Shown one piece after another: positions 6,806 to 15,079 of a stretch of DNA of 24,369 nucleotides; within the stretch, counting starts at the first letter, position 1; every line of letters starts with the position of its first letter. The stretch lies in assembly GCA_902475435.1 (NCBI GenBank), contig CABRZL010000024.1:1-24369 (forward strand), read 5' to 3'. Both the position numbers and the translations under genes were made by a program. The stretch is from an uncultured Eubacteriales bacterium (lineage in GTDB: Bacteria > Bacillota > Clostridia > Oscillospirales > Oscillospiraceae). The notes below the pieces were generated by a model, which did no database searches, was not told the origin of the DNA, and worked only from the letters and a program-made list of their open reading frames with translations.

Positions 6806-8218
6806 ATGAAAAGAGTTTTAGCTTTGATATTGGCGGTCATGCTGAGTCTCTGTCTGGCCGCCTGCCAGCACGAAGATAGCGGGCATTTTGCCTTAACTGT
6901 GGAGAATAACACATCCCAAGGAGAACAAAACGGCAGCGCAAAGGAGCAGAATGAAATAGTGGAGAATCCGAACATTTTGGTGGCCTATGATCCGGCGCAG
7001 CAGCCGGTTGCAAAGGCTGCCGTGTGGATCGCCCAGGAACTTTCCGCTGACCTTGTAGAAATAGGGAATGACAACAATCTGCAAGCGGACCAGTATGAAT
7101 TTGTCCTGCTGGGTTTTTCCTCTCAGGATGATCGTTTATCCTCTGCGGTCGAGGATTTTCTGGAACGGTTTGATTTTGGAGCCCGTACCATTTATCCCTT
7201 TGTTCTGGATGAATCAGCGGATTCCGCCTCTGTTACCAGTGCGGTTTCCCTCTACTCTGCAATCTCTCAACTGGAGCCTGGCGCACGGATGGGGAACGAC
7301 GCCCTGATTTTCACAGCGGATACACCCCAAGAGGACATCACCGCCTGGGCAGGGGGATTATCCCTGGCCAGCGGAGAACCTGTCCCACAGGCCGGTGATG
7401 GAAATACTGTGGCTACTGCTGCTGTCACGCCGAATCAGCAACAAGTACTCTATCTTTGGGAAGAGGGCAACGCTCCGGCACAGACAGAATACACCGTGAA
7501 CAACGGCGGCTATTCGGATGACCCGGACTTCCGCCCTTATCTCACCAGCTACCCAGTGCCAGAAGGAACGCAGATTAAGGGCGCTGTGCTCATCTGCCCC
7601 GGCGGCGCGTTCCAATTCCGCAGTGACCAGCCAGAAGGAGTCGATGTGGCCGAAGCCCTCAGTGAGAGGGGCTATCAGAGTTTTGTAGTGGATTACCGGC
7701 TGCGGCCCTACACCCAGCAGGAGGGGGCGTTGGATCTGGCAAGGGCTGTGCGCTTTGTTCGTTCTCATGCGGAGGAATACGGCATTGACCCACAGGCCAT
7801 CGCCGTAATGGGTTTTTCAGCGGGCGGAATTTTAAGCGGTGAAATGCTGCTTCACTTTGATGGGGATGTAAGTCCATCTGTTCTGGACCCACAGTATCAG
7901 CCGGATGAACTGGACAGCGTTTCCGCTGATGCGGCGGCCTGCGGCATGATCTATTCGTTCTATGGCCGTCTGAGTGTGGGTACCACCGATGTGGAGCTGC
8001 TGCGCTCCGGCAATCTGCCGCCGACCTTTTATTGCTACGGGACCCGCGATCCGTTTTATGATCAGTTTTTGGCCAATGCTGACGCAGCGGAGGAAGCGGG
8101 CGTGGAGGTAGAACGGCTGCAGCTTGACGGAATGCCCCACGGTTTTGGAGTAAACGGCGATTGGATTCCAACCTATGATCGGTGGCTGGAAATGATTTTT
8201 CTTGAAACAAGAAGCTGA
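6806..8218 (+). CDS. Fusion lipoprotein: degenerate flavodoxin-like domain plus alpha/beta hydrolase
   Basis: A 470-residue lipoprotein (LAAC, Cys20). Residues ~55-185 follow the flavodoxin plan of the neighbours strand by strand: NILVAYD, VLLGFSS where the others have YPxWW, FDFGARTIYPF matching YDFSGKTIIPF, and SQLEPGA. The phosphate loop, the WW pair and the Pro-His-Gly loop are all lost, so FMN binding is unlikely. After a ~35-residue linker, residues ~235-470 are a BD-FAE-type hydrolase: CPGGAF oxyanion region (264-269), Ser338 in GFSAGG, Asp415 in GTRDP and His445 in MPHGFG. ATG 6806 follows AAGGAGG at 9 bases; the GTG at 6797 lies inside that ribosome site. It may be a hydrolase docked by a pseudo-flavodoxin domain. 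Confidence 0.85.
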   Translation: MKRVLALILAVMLSLCLAACQHEDSGHFALTVENNTSQGEQNGSAKEQNEIVENPNILVAYDPAQQPVAKAAVWIAQELSADLVEIGNDNNLQADQYEFVLLGFSSQDDRLSSAVEDFLERFDFGARTIYPFVLDESADSASVTSAVSLYSAISQLEPGARMGNDALIFTADTPQEDITAWAGGLSLASGEPVPQAGDGNTVATAAVTPNQQQVLYLWEEGNAPAQTEYTVNNGGYSDDPDFRPYLTSYPVPEGTQIKGAVLICPGGAFQFRSDQPEGVDVAEALSERGYQSFVVDYRLRPYTQQEGALDLARAVRFVRSHAEEYGIDPQAIAVMGFSAGGILSGEMLLHFDGDVSPSVLDPQYQPDELDSVSADAAACGMIYSFYGRLSVGTTDVELLRSGNLPPTFYCYGTRDPFYDQFLANADAAEEAGVEVERLQLDGMPHGFGVNGDWIPTYDRWLEMIFLETRS

Positions 8219-8268
8219 GGTACAAAAATAGCTTGGAATTTTGAAGTTAAGCAAAGAGGTGATGGAAT

Positions 8269-9333
8269 GTGCATAAAAGCGGACAACTCGTAATTTTGGC
8301 GGTTGCTTTGCTCTTTTTAAGCTCTTGTGGGGCGACAGAAAACACGGTAAATGAGGCACCGAATATGACTTCGCAGGTTACTGAGGAAGAACAGCAACAG
8401 GCGCAGAATACAGTTCCCACATGGGAGGAACGCAATCCACCAGTTGCATCAGCCATTCCTCAAACCGGTATGACCCAGCCGGTTCCTGCGGAGTATCTGG
8501 AGCCAGCCAACCAGCAGGGCTCTGTTGTCCGGCTGGACTACGAGTCCAAAGATTATGTCCGGGACAGTGCCTCGGTGACCAAAACCGCCTATGTCTATCT
8601 ACCTTATGGATACGATGATGCCGATTTGGAAACCAGGTATGACGTTCTCTACCTGATGCACGGCTGGGGCGGTCAGGAGGGAGAATACTTTACCATCAGC
8701 AATGGAAGTATTAAGAATATGTTTGACCATCTAATTGAAAATGGGGAGATTCCGCCCACCATAATCGTATCCGCAACCTTCTACACGGAGTACAGTAGCC
8801 GTGATTTTGGAAGCTCGGAGGATGAACTGAGAGAGTTTCATCAGGACTTTGTCAACCATCTGATGCCGGCGGTAGAGGGCCAGTACCACACCTATGCAGC
8901 ATCCACTTCCACACAAGATTTAATGGCTTCAAGGGATCACCGGGCTTTCGGCGGTTTTTCACTGGGCTCCGTAACGACATGGATGGAATTCTGCTACGAT
9001 TCCGACTACATCCGCTACTATCTTCCCATGAGCGGCGCCTGCTGGTATTTTGGCGGCTATGGGGACTACTACCCGGAAGAAACCTGCGACTTTTTCGAGG
9101 ATCTGATCGCGGAGCATGACCTGAATGAGCGGGGCTATTTCATCTACGCAACCACCGGCACCAATGACACGGTGCGCAATCAGGTGGAGATCCAGATGCA
9201 GGAGATGCTTGCCCGCAGTGATGTGTTTACCCCCGACCATGTGATGTATTACCAGAAGGAGGGCGGCCGACACGACTTCGAGGCAGTGCAGGAATATCTC
9301 TACAACGCCCTGCCGCTATTCTTCGTCCAATAA
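8269..9333 (+). CDS. Esterase-D/feruloyl-esterase-like lipoprotein
   Basis: A 354-residue lipoprotein with lipobox LSSC (Cys20), a Gln/Glu-rich tether, and a PF00756-type esterase domain from ~85 to 354. Visible marks are the MHGWGGQEGEYF oxyanion region (130-141), the nucleophile Ser231 in GFSLGS, and His335 in GGRHDF. The order and the HGWGG/GFSLGS pair resemble feruloyl and acetyl-xylan esterases (XynZ/FaeD-like), so an ester of a plant phenolic or an acylated sugar is a reasonable guess, not a proof. The GTG start is supported by AAAGAGGTGATG upstream and by a compact Lys-containing signal peptide. It is the fourth consecutive lipoprotein gene in this unit. Confidence 0.82.
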   Translation: MHKSGQLVILAVALLFLSSCGATENTVNEAPNMTSQVTEEEQQQAQNTVPTWEERNPPVASAIPQTGMTQPVPAEYLEPANQQGSVVRLDYESKDYVRDSASVTKTAYVYLPYGYDDADLETRYDVLYLMHGWGGQEGEYFTISNGSIKNMFDHLIENGEIPPTIIVSATFYTEYSSRDFGSSEDELREFHQDFVNHLMPAVEGQYHTYAASTSTQDLMASRDHRAFGGFSLGSVTTWMEFCYDSDYIRYYLPMSGACWYFGGYGDYYPEETCDFFEDLIAEHDLNERGYFIYATTGTNDTVRNQVEIQMQEMLARSDVFTPDHVMYYQKEGGRHDFEAVQEYLYNALPLFFVQ

Positions 9334-9389
9334 TCGAAGATTCAACGAAATCGACTATGTAATATTTGAATATGAAGGAGGAATTATCC

Positions 9390-10127
9390 ATGCAAACTGT
9401 AGAAAACAAAGTGGTCATCATCACCGGAGCTTCTTCCGGACTGGGAGAGGCAACCGCCAAGGTGCTGGCGGAAAACGGGGCCAAGGTGATCCTGAGTGCA
9501 CGGCGGGAGGACCGGCTGGCAAAGCTGGCTGGGGAAATCGGGGAAAACGCCGCCTATCTGAAGTCGGATGTCACCAGTCTGGAGGATATGCAATCGCTGG
9601 TGAAGCTGGCCAAGGAGAAGTTCGGCAAGGTGGACGCCATCTTCGCCAACGCGGGAATCATGCCAGGCGGAAATATGTCTGAAATGAAAGTAGCGGACTG
9701 GATGGGCATGGTGGAGATCAACATCAAAGGCGTATTGAACGCCATGGCAGCCGTCCTGCCGGAATTCATTGCTCAGAAGAGCGGCCACATCATTGTGACC
9801 TCCTCCGCCGCCGGACTGCGGTCTGTTCCGGGCAACGCCGTCTATTGCGGCACTAAGCATTTCGTCCGGGCTATGCTGGACTCCTTCCGCATGGAGGCGG
9901 TGAGCGAGGACACTAACATTCATACCACCACCATCTATCCTGGTGCCGTCAAGACAGAACTGCTAAATACCATCGCCCCCTCGGAGACCAAGGCTATGGT
10001 GGAGAAGTTCTACGAGGAGGCGGGCCTGACGCCGGACGTCATCGCAAACGCCGTGCTGTACGCCATCTCCCAGCCGGACAATGTAAATGTCTCCGATCTG
10101 GTGGTGCGTCCCAGCAAAGAGGCTTGA
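9390..10127 (+). CDS. Short-chain dehydrogenase/reductase (YdfG/DltE-like)
   Basis: A 245-residue classical SDR with TGASSGLG (12-19), NAG (87-89), catalytic Ser138/139, Tyr152 and Lys156 (YCGTK), and YPG (183-185). Arg38/Arg39 after the second strand indicate NADPH preference. ATG 9390 sits 8 bases after AAGGAGG (9375-9381); the TTG at 9366 is discarded. The Ser-Tyr spacing is normal, unlike the SDR at 3214. It probably reduces a small carbonyl in the cytosol. A strong hairpin follows it. Confidence 0.9.
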   Translation: MQTVENKVVIITGASSGLGEATAKVLAENGAKVILSARREDRLAKLAGEIGENAAYLKSDVTSLEDMQSLVKLAKEKFGKVDAIFANAGIMPGGNMSEMKVADWMGMVEINIKGVLNAMAAVLPEFIAQKSGHIIVTSSAAGLRSVPGNAVYCGTKHFVRAMLDSFRMEAVSEDTNIHTTTIYPGAVKTELLNTIAPSETKAMVEKFYEEAGLTPDVIANAVLYAISQPDNVNVSDLVVRPSKEA

Positions 10128-10134
10128 GGAAAGA

Positions 10135-10166
10135 GCACCCTTTCTGCCTTACGGCGGAGAGGGTGC
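10135..10166 (+). terminator. Long hairpin between SDR and MATE genes, weak T-tract
   Basis: GCACCCT (10135-10141) pairs with AGGGTGC (10160-10166). The stem continues inward, with two G-T wobbles, to a TTAC loop, giving about 14 pairs. Only AACTGTTTAAG follows, so termination should be partial at best. It may lower expression of the MATE gene relative to the upstream genes or protect mRNA ends. Confidence 0.5.
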
Positions 10167-10196
10167 AACTGTTTAAGAAAGAGGAAAACGGGAACA

Positions 10197-11546
10197 ATGG
10201 AGGAACAATCGGAACAATATCTTTTTGAAAAAATGCCAGTACCGAAAGCAGTAGCAACTTTGGCAATTCCAACCATCATCAGCCAGGTGGTGACCATGAT
10301 CTACAACCTTGCAGATACCTTTTTTGTAGGACAGATTGGTGACCCGCTGATGGTGGCTGCTGTTTCGTTGGTATCACCCTGGTTTAATCTGCTGACCGCC
10401 CTGGGAAACCTGTTCGGCTTAGGTGGCAGCAGCCTGATCTCCCGGATGATGGGGGCCCAGAATCATAAGGACATCAAATATGTGTCCGTATTCAGTATTT
10501 GGGGTGGGGCGGCTGTGACGCTTCTCTTTTCCCTGGCCACTTGGTTTGCCCGTGTACCCTTGTTACATTTCCTGGGGGCGAGCCCAGATACCTACTCTTA
10601 CGCCGAGGATTATCTTCTCTGGGTGGTGGTATTGGGCGGTGTGCCAACTATGGTGAGCCTGGCACTGGGCCATCTCCTGCGGAGCGAGGGCCATGCGAAA
10701 CAGGCCAGTGCCGGCATGATGTTCGGCGGTATCCTCAATGTAGTGCTGGACCCTATTTTTATTTTTGCGTTCCATCTGGATGTGGCGGGAGCTGCCATCG
10801 CCACAGCTCTTTCCAATACTGCCTCAGTGGTGTTTTTCATCGTTCAGTACATTCGTCTAAAGGAAAAGACTGCCGTTTCTCTAAATCCACGGCACTTTAC
10901 ATTTCGTTTTGTGCGGCCCATCTTCTCGGTCGGCTTGGCATCGGCTTTGGCCACCGCCCTTGGCAATGCTTCCAATATGGTGATGGTACATCTGGCCTCT
11001 GGCTACGGAGATATTCCTGTAGCGGCCTACGGTGTAGTAAAGCGTATCGACCAGTTCCCGTTGAATGTTTCCATGGGGCTGTGTCAGGGCTTTATGCCGC
11101 TGGTGGGATATAACTTTGCCTCTAAGGATTACGGGCGGATGCGCAAGGTATCCACTTTCTCCTGGAAAGTGGCATTGGTGATGTCTGCCTGCTTCATTGC
11201 CTGTTTTGCTATCTTCGCACCGCAGATTTTGCACCTGTTTATCCCGGAAACGCAGACCAGCACTCTGGGCGCTTCTTTCCTGCGGATTGCCTGTCTTGCG
11301 GTGCCGTTGACCAGTGTGAACTTCCTCATCAGCTACACCCTGCAGGCCATGGGAAAGGGAATTCAATCTGCTGTCCTCACGTTCAGCCGCCAGGGACTTC
11401 TTAATATTCCGCTGCTGATTTGTATGAATCTGATTTTCGGCTTATATGGCATGATCTGGACCCAGCTGGCAGTGGAGGTTATCATGCTGCCTGTGTCCCT
11501 GGGAATGTACTTTCATACCTTTCGGATGCTAAAAGCAGAGAGTTAA
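10197..11546 (+). CDS. MATE-family multidrug/sodium antiporter
   Basis: A 449-residue polytopic membrane protein with about 12 predicted segments in two similar halves. Family marks are PTIISQVVTMIYNLADTFFVGQIGDPLMVAAVSL near the N terminus, the GLGGSSLISRMMGA region, and PVAAYGVVKRIDQFP with LCQGFMPLVGYNFAS in the second half. It should export cationic or amphipathic compounds using an ion gradient. Sitting last in unit 1, it would remove a substrate or product of the reductases. The spacing from AAGAGGAAAA to ATG is acceptable. Its stop codon abuts operator B directly, with no obvious terminator between them. Confidence 0.92.
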   Translation: MEEQSEQYLFEKMPVPKAVATLAIPTIISQVVTMIYNLADTFFVGQIGDPLMVAAVSLVSPWFNLLTALGNLFGLGGSSLISRMMGAQNHKDIKYVSVFSIWGGAAVTLLFSLATWFARVPLLHFLGASPDTYSYAEDYLLWVVVLGGVPTMVSLALGHLLRSEGHAKQASAGMMFGGILNVVLDPIFIFAFHLDVAGAAIATALSNTASVVFFIVQYIRLKEKTAVSLNPRHFTFRFVRPIFSVGLASALATALGNASNMVMVHLASGYGDIPVAAYGVVKRIDQFPLNVSMGLCQGFMPLVGYNFASKDYGRMRKVSTFSWKVALVMSACFIACFAIFAPQILHLFIPETQTSTLGASFLRIACLAVPLTSVNFLISYTLQAMGKGIQSAVLTFSRQGLLNIPLLICMNLIFGLYGMIWTQLAVEVIMLPVSLGMYFHTFRMLKAES

Positions 11547-11617
11547 AACCTTTGGCTTATTACTACATAACCAACGGAGACTTCTGCTTTTTCCCGCAAA
11601 GGATTACAATGGAATCA
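11547..11617 (+). promoter_or_regulatory. LysR-type operator and promoter B (unit 2)
   Basis: AACCTTTGGCT (11547-11557) is the exact reverse complement of the element heading promoter C. A T-N11-A box (T11557 to A11569) follows. The block 11566-11587 matches 18 of 22 bases of the one at A and C, ending in TTCTGC as the -35. After exactly 17 bases come TACAAT (11605-11610) and AATCA (11613-11617). It begins at the base after the MATE stop codon. Confidence 0.72.
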
Positions 11618-11634
11618 CAAAGGAGAGAAAGATC

Positions 11635-12654
11635 ATGCAGACAAGAATATTAGGAACCGATTTGACCGTTTCCGCCGTGGGGCTGGGATGTATGGGTTTT
11701 TCCCACGCCTATGGAGCGCCTACCGCAGAGGACGAAGCCGTCCGCCTGCTGCGCCGGGCATTTGATTTGGGATATACATTTGTTGATACCGCCGAGGTAT
11801 ATGGCACTGCTGACGATCCCCATGTAAACGAATCGCTGGTGGGCAAGGCTTTGGCTGATGTGAAAAACCATGTGGTGATCGCTACAAAATTCGGCCTTCG
11901 CTTCAACTTTGACAGTGGAAAAGTTCCTGTTCCACTGATTCCTGACTCCAGGCCGGAGACGATCCGAAAGTCAGTGGAGGGATCTTTGAAACGTTTGGGT
12001 ACAGACCATATTGATCTCTATTTCCAGCACCGTATTGACCCTTCCGTGGAGCCGGAAGAAGTCGCCGGCGTTATGGCGGATTTAATTCGGGAAGGGAAAA
12101 TCACTCACTGGGGCATTTCGGAGGCAAATGAAGATTACCTGCGCCGCGCAGATGCGGTGTGCCCCGTAACGGCGGTGCAGAACCGCTATTCGATGATGGC
12201 CCGTCATTATGAGAGCCTGTTCCCTGTGCTGGAGGAGCTTGGGATCGGGCTGGTGGCCTTTTCCCCTATGGCAAACGGTTTTCTCACCGGGCAGTATGGC
12301 AAAGGCCAGCATTTTGACGCCGCCACTGACTACCGTGCGGCTATGCCCCAGTTTACGGATGAGGCTGTGGACCAGAACGCGGTCCTTTTGAAGCTGCTAA
12401 ATGATATGGCGGCGGAGAAACACGCCACCCCGGCTCAGATCAGCCTGGCCTGGATGCTGTGCAAGCGTCCGTGGATTGTGCCAATCCCCGGCACGCGCAA
12501 GGAACAGCGCATGAAGGAAAACGCTGGTGCTGCCGATGTGCAGCTGACACCCGACGAGGTGCGTGCCCTGGATGATGCACTGGATCACATGGAGATGTCC
12601 GCCGTGTTTGGGGGAACTCCCACTACCCCTATGGAAAAGGAGGTGGGCAAATGA
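11635..12654 (+). CDS. Aldo-keto reductase (AKR, longer type)
   Basis: A 339-residue TIM-barrel NADPH-dependent carbonyl reductase. The catalytic tetrad is visible: Asp51 and Tyr56 (FVDTAEVYG), Lys85 (ATKFG) and His132 (YFQHRID). The C-terminal PIPGTRKEQRMKENAGA is the NADPH-binding segment of AKRs. N-terminal RILGTDLTVSAVGLGCMGFS places it with the AKR13/YajO-like proteins rather than the short DkgA-like AKRs found twice elsewhere in this window. AAAGGAGAG lies 9 bases before the ATG. It is the first gene of unit 2, and its stop overlaps the next start (ATGA). Confidence 0.93.
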   Translation: MQTRILGTDLTVSAVGLGCMGFSHAYGAPTAEDEAVRLLRRAFDLGYTFVDTAEVYGTADDPHVNESLVGKALADVKNHVVIATKFGLRFNFDSGKVPVPLIPDSRPETIRKSVEGSLKRLGTDHIDLYFQHRIDPSVEPEEVAGVMADLIREGKITHWGISEANEDYLRRADAVCPVTAVQNRYSMMARHYESLFPVLEELGIGLVAFSPMANGFLTGQYGKGQHFDAATDYRAAMPQFTDEAVDQNAVLLKLLNDMAAEKHATPAQISLAWMLCKRPWIVPIPGTRKEQRMKENAGAADVQLTPDEVRALDDALDHMEMSAVFGGTPTTPMEKEVGK

Positions 12655-13283
12655 AAGTGTTGCTGGTCAACGGAAGCCCCCACAAAAATGGATGTACTGC
12701 CGCCGCTCTGCAGGAGGTAGGAAACGCATTGGAACATGAGGGAGTTTCAACAGATTTGTTTTGGATCGGGAACCGGCCGCTGACCGGCTGTATTGGCTGT
12801 GGATATTGCGCGGCCCACGGCAAATGCCAGTATCATGACCGGGTCAATGAATTTTTGGATGCCGCTGAGGATTATGATGGATTTGTATTCGGCGCACCTG
12901 TCCATTTTGCATCGGTGGCGGCCTCCATGCTGGGCTTCATGGATCGGGCCTTTTTTACCGATCAGCAGGCTGGATTGAAAAGATTTGCCTTTAAGCCGGC
13001 GGCGGCAGTTGTGTCAGCAAGGCGCGCGGGGACGACAGCGGCGCTGGATGAATTGAATAAATACCTATTGTACGCCCAAATGCCCATTGCCACATCCCGC
13101 TATTGGAATATGGTACATGGACAGACACCTGAACAGGTACTGGAAGATGAAGAAGGCATCCAGATCATGCGTGTTTTGGGAAAGAATCTGGCCTGGCTTT
13201 TGAAGAGTATTGAGGCAGGAAAAAAGGCCGGCCTCGTTATACCCGAACAGGAAAAGCGGATCAATACGAATTTTGTTCGATAG
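12651..13283 (+). CDS. NAD(P)H-dependent flavoprotein with ISF-like 4-Cys motif
   Basis: A 210-residue flavodoxin-fold protein of the FMN reductase/iron-sulfur flavoprotein group. NGSP (7-10) begins the FMN phosphate loop. Cys47, Cys50, Cys53 and Cys59 give C-x2-C-x2-C-x5-C, matching the compact cluster motif of archaeal iron-sulfur flavoproteins, so a [4Fe-4S] centre beside FMN is plausible. GAPVHFASV and SARRAGTT are also conserved in its paralogue at 20413, which has all four cysteines at the same positions. It is translationally coupled (ATGA) to the AKR. The role is probably two-electron or one-electron reduction of quinones, nitro compounds or another flavoprotein; the substrate is unknown. 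Confidence 0.8.
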   Translation: MKVLLVNGSPHKNGCTAAALQEVGNALEHEGVSTDLFWIGNRPLTGCIGCGYCAAHGKCQYHDRVNEFLDAAEDYDGFVFGAPVHFASVAASMLGFMDRAFFTDQQAGLKRFAFKPAAAVVSARRAGTTAALDELNKYLLYAQMPIATSRYWNMVHGQTPEQVLEDEEGIQIMRVLGKNLAWLLKSIEAGKKAGLVIPEQEKRINTNFVR

Positions 13284-13295
13284 GAGGTGGTACAA

Positions 13296-14144
13296 ATGGC
13301 GATGGTCTGGCTGATTACCGGTGCATCCAGCGGCCTGGGAGATGGAATTGCTCGGGCGGTTCTTGACCGGGGCGATTTCGCAGCGGTTACATCCAGAGAT
13401 ACCGACCGCTTGAAACCTTTGACGGAAAAGTATCCAAATCAGGCGTTTCCGGTTGCTTTGGATTTGAATGATGCCGCGAGTATGCGGCAGGCGGTTCAAA
13501 GCGTACTGGAGCGGTTCGGCAAGGTGAATGCCCTTGTGAATAATGCGGGATATGGATACCGGGCCGCTATTGAGGAAAGCGAGCCGGAGGCAGTGAAGGA
13601 ACTCTTTCAAACAAACTTCTTTGGGCCAATGGAATTGGTTCGCCTTATTCTTCCACAAATGCGGGCGCAGCACAGCGGATTTATCATAAACATCTCTTCG
13701 ATTGGAGCTGTGCGCGGCGCATTGGGAAATGGATACTACTCGGCAGCCAAAGGAGCATTGGAATTGGCTTCAGAAGCACTGTCTAAAGAGGTGCAGCAGT
13801 TGGGGATTCGGGTTATGGTAGCAGAACCTGGGGCATTGCGTACCGGATTCTACGGAGAACAGCTGAAAAGCAGCTCGATCCATATTTCAGATTACGATGC
13901 CTTGGCTGGAAAGTACCGAAAGACAGAACAGACTGATTCCCACGATCAACCGGGAGATCCGCTTCGGGCCGGGAAATTGTTGGTTCAGACCGCTTTGCGA
14001 CAAGATGCACCCTTCCGTCTCCTTTTAGGGAGCGATGCGCTTCACGCTGCTGTGGAGACCTTGGAAACTCGTCTCCGAGAGGCGCGAATCTGGGCAGAAG
14101 TCAGCGGTCACGTAGATTTTGATGAAAATCAATCACTCAAATAA
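13296..14144 (+). CDS. Short-chain dehydrogenase/reductase
   Basis: A 282-residue SDR: TGASSGLG (8-15), NNAG (82-85), catalytic Ser134/135, and Tyr148-Lys152 (YSAAK). Arg34 in TSRDTDRL suggests NADPH. ATG 13296 follows AGGAGGTGGT; the ribosome site overlaps the stop of the preceding flavoprotein gene, so the two are tightly coupled. The C-terminal ~60 residues, with RAGKLLVQTALRQDAPFRLLLGSDA, fit the subgroup related to retinol-dehydrogenase-like oxidoreductases. The substrate is unknown. Confidence 0.9.
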   Translation: MAMVWLITGASSGLGDGIARAVLDRGDFAAVTSRDTDRLKPLTEKYPNQAFPVALDLNDAASMRQAVQSVLERFGKVNALVNNAGYGYRAAIEESEPEAVKELFQTNFFGPMELVRLILPQMRAQHSGFIINISSIGAVRGALGNGYYSAAKGALELASEALSKEVQQLGIRVMVAEPGALRTGFYGEQLKSSSIHISDYDALAGKYRKTEQTDSHDQPGDPLRAGKLLVQTALRQDAPFRLLLGSDALHAAVETLETRLREARIWAEVSGHVDFDENQSLK

Positions 14145-14171
14145 TAAATGAACAAAGAAAGGATGGTTTTT

Positions 14172-15017
14172 ATGGAATACGCAACTCTCAATAATGGCAT
14201 TAAAATGCCCATGGCAGGTATCGGAACCTTTTTACTTACCCCGGACGAAGCGGAGGCTTCTGTTTTGTCCGCCCTTTCCTGTGGATACCGTCTCATCGAC
14301 ACGGCCAACGCTTATGTAAATGAAAAGGCCGTTGGCCGAGCCATGAAAAAATCCGGCATCCCGCGGGAAGAAATTTTCCTGGAAACAAAGCTCTGGCCGG
14401 CCTTTTATGAGCAGGCTGACGCAGTAGAAAAGACGCTGGAGCGGCTGGATACCGATTACATTGATCTGCTTCTGATCCACCAGCCCGCAGGCAACTACAT
14501 CGCTGGCTATAAGCTGATGGAGAAGGCATACAAAGAAGGAAAAGTAAAAGCGATTGGCCTCTCCAACTTTAACGAGAAGCAGATTCAGGAGATTCTGGAC
14601 ATTTGCGAGGTAAAGCCCGCAGTTCTTCAAACAGAGGTACATCCCTATTCTCAGGAAAAAGAGTTGAAAAAGTTTCTGACCAAAGAGGGCATGGTGATTC
14701 AGGCGTGGTATCCCCTGGGCCACGGAGACAAAACACTGCAGGAAGAGCCGCTGTTTACAGAGCTTGGCAGAAAGTATGGCAAGAGCAATGCCCAGATCAT
14801 CCTGCGCTGGCACATTCAGGACGGGAACATTGTCATTCCAGGGTCCAAGAATCCGGCTCATATCAAGGATAATTTCAACCTGTTTGATTTTACCCTGACG
14901 GATGATGAAATGGAAAAAATCGCCGCTCTGGACCAGCAGAAGCGTTATTATACCAGTACCCCGGAAATGTTGAAACAGTATGCGGAAATAGTGCCGGATG
15001 TAGATGGACAGAAATAA
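14172..15017 (+). CDS. Aldo-keto reductase, DkgA/AKR5-like
   Basis: A 281-residue short AKR (2,5-diketogluconate reductase/methylglyoxal reductase type) with Asp43, Tyr48, Lys73 and His103 (LIDTANAY, ETKLW, LLIHQPAG). The cofactor segment IPGSKNPAHIKDNF is present. ATG 14172 is preferred over ATG 14148: it leaves AAAGGATG at a normal distance and gives the same MEY-TLNNG start as the paralogue at 17364. Both carry HQP after the catalytic His. In E. coli the DkgA partner of the YqhD iron ADH removes methylglyoxal-type aldehydes; an analogous role is inferred. Confidence 0.92.
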   Translation: MEYATLNNGIKMPMAGIGTFLLTPDEAEASVLSALSCGYRLIDTANAYVNEKAVGRAMKKSGIPREEIFLETKLWPAFYEQADAVEKTLERLDTDYIDLLLIHQPAGNYIAGYKLMEKAYKEGKVKAIGLSNFNEKQIQEILDICEVKPAVLQTEVHPYSQEKELKKFLTKEGMVIQAWYPLGHGDKTLQEEPLFTELGRKYGKSNAQIILRWHIQDGNIVIPGSKNPAHIKDNFNLFDFTLTDDEMEKIAALDQQKRYYTSTPEMLKQYAEIVPDVDGQK

Positions 15018-15020
15018 TCG

Positions 15021-15061
15021 GATTTGGCCGGGCCCTGCCCGGCTTTCTCCGCAGCCAAATC
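15021..15061 (+). terminator. Nested hairpins before the flavin-reductase gene
   Basis: The inner stem GCCGGGC (15027-15033) pairs with GCCCGGC (15037-15043) and is followed by TTTCTCC, a poor T-tract. The outer arms GATTTGG (15021-15027) and CCAAATC (15055-15061) also match perfectly and would bring the whole region into one structure ending 1-2 bases before the ATGAAAGGAAGG ribosome site. It may be a leaky terminator or a structure setting expression of the gene at 15080. Confidence 0.5.
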
Positions 15062-15079
15062 ATGAAAGGAAGGTTTGTT

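Noticed and set aside
8269..9333. Flavinylation motif at MSGACWYF in the esterase lipoprotein
   Set aside because: The upstream Asp and the hydroxyl residue required after SGA are missing; the stretch fits the esterase fold instead.
10499..11113. Plus-strand 204-codon ORF inside the MATE gene
   Set aside because: Out-of-frame shadow rich in Cys, Ser and Gly with no signal for initiation; the MATE frame is unambiguous.
3214..14144. The SDR set as bile-acid hydroxysteroid dehydrogenases
   Set aside because: Steroid specificity cannot be read from the motifs, and no bai-type or steroid-uptake gene is present in the window.
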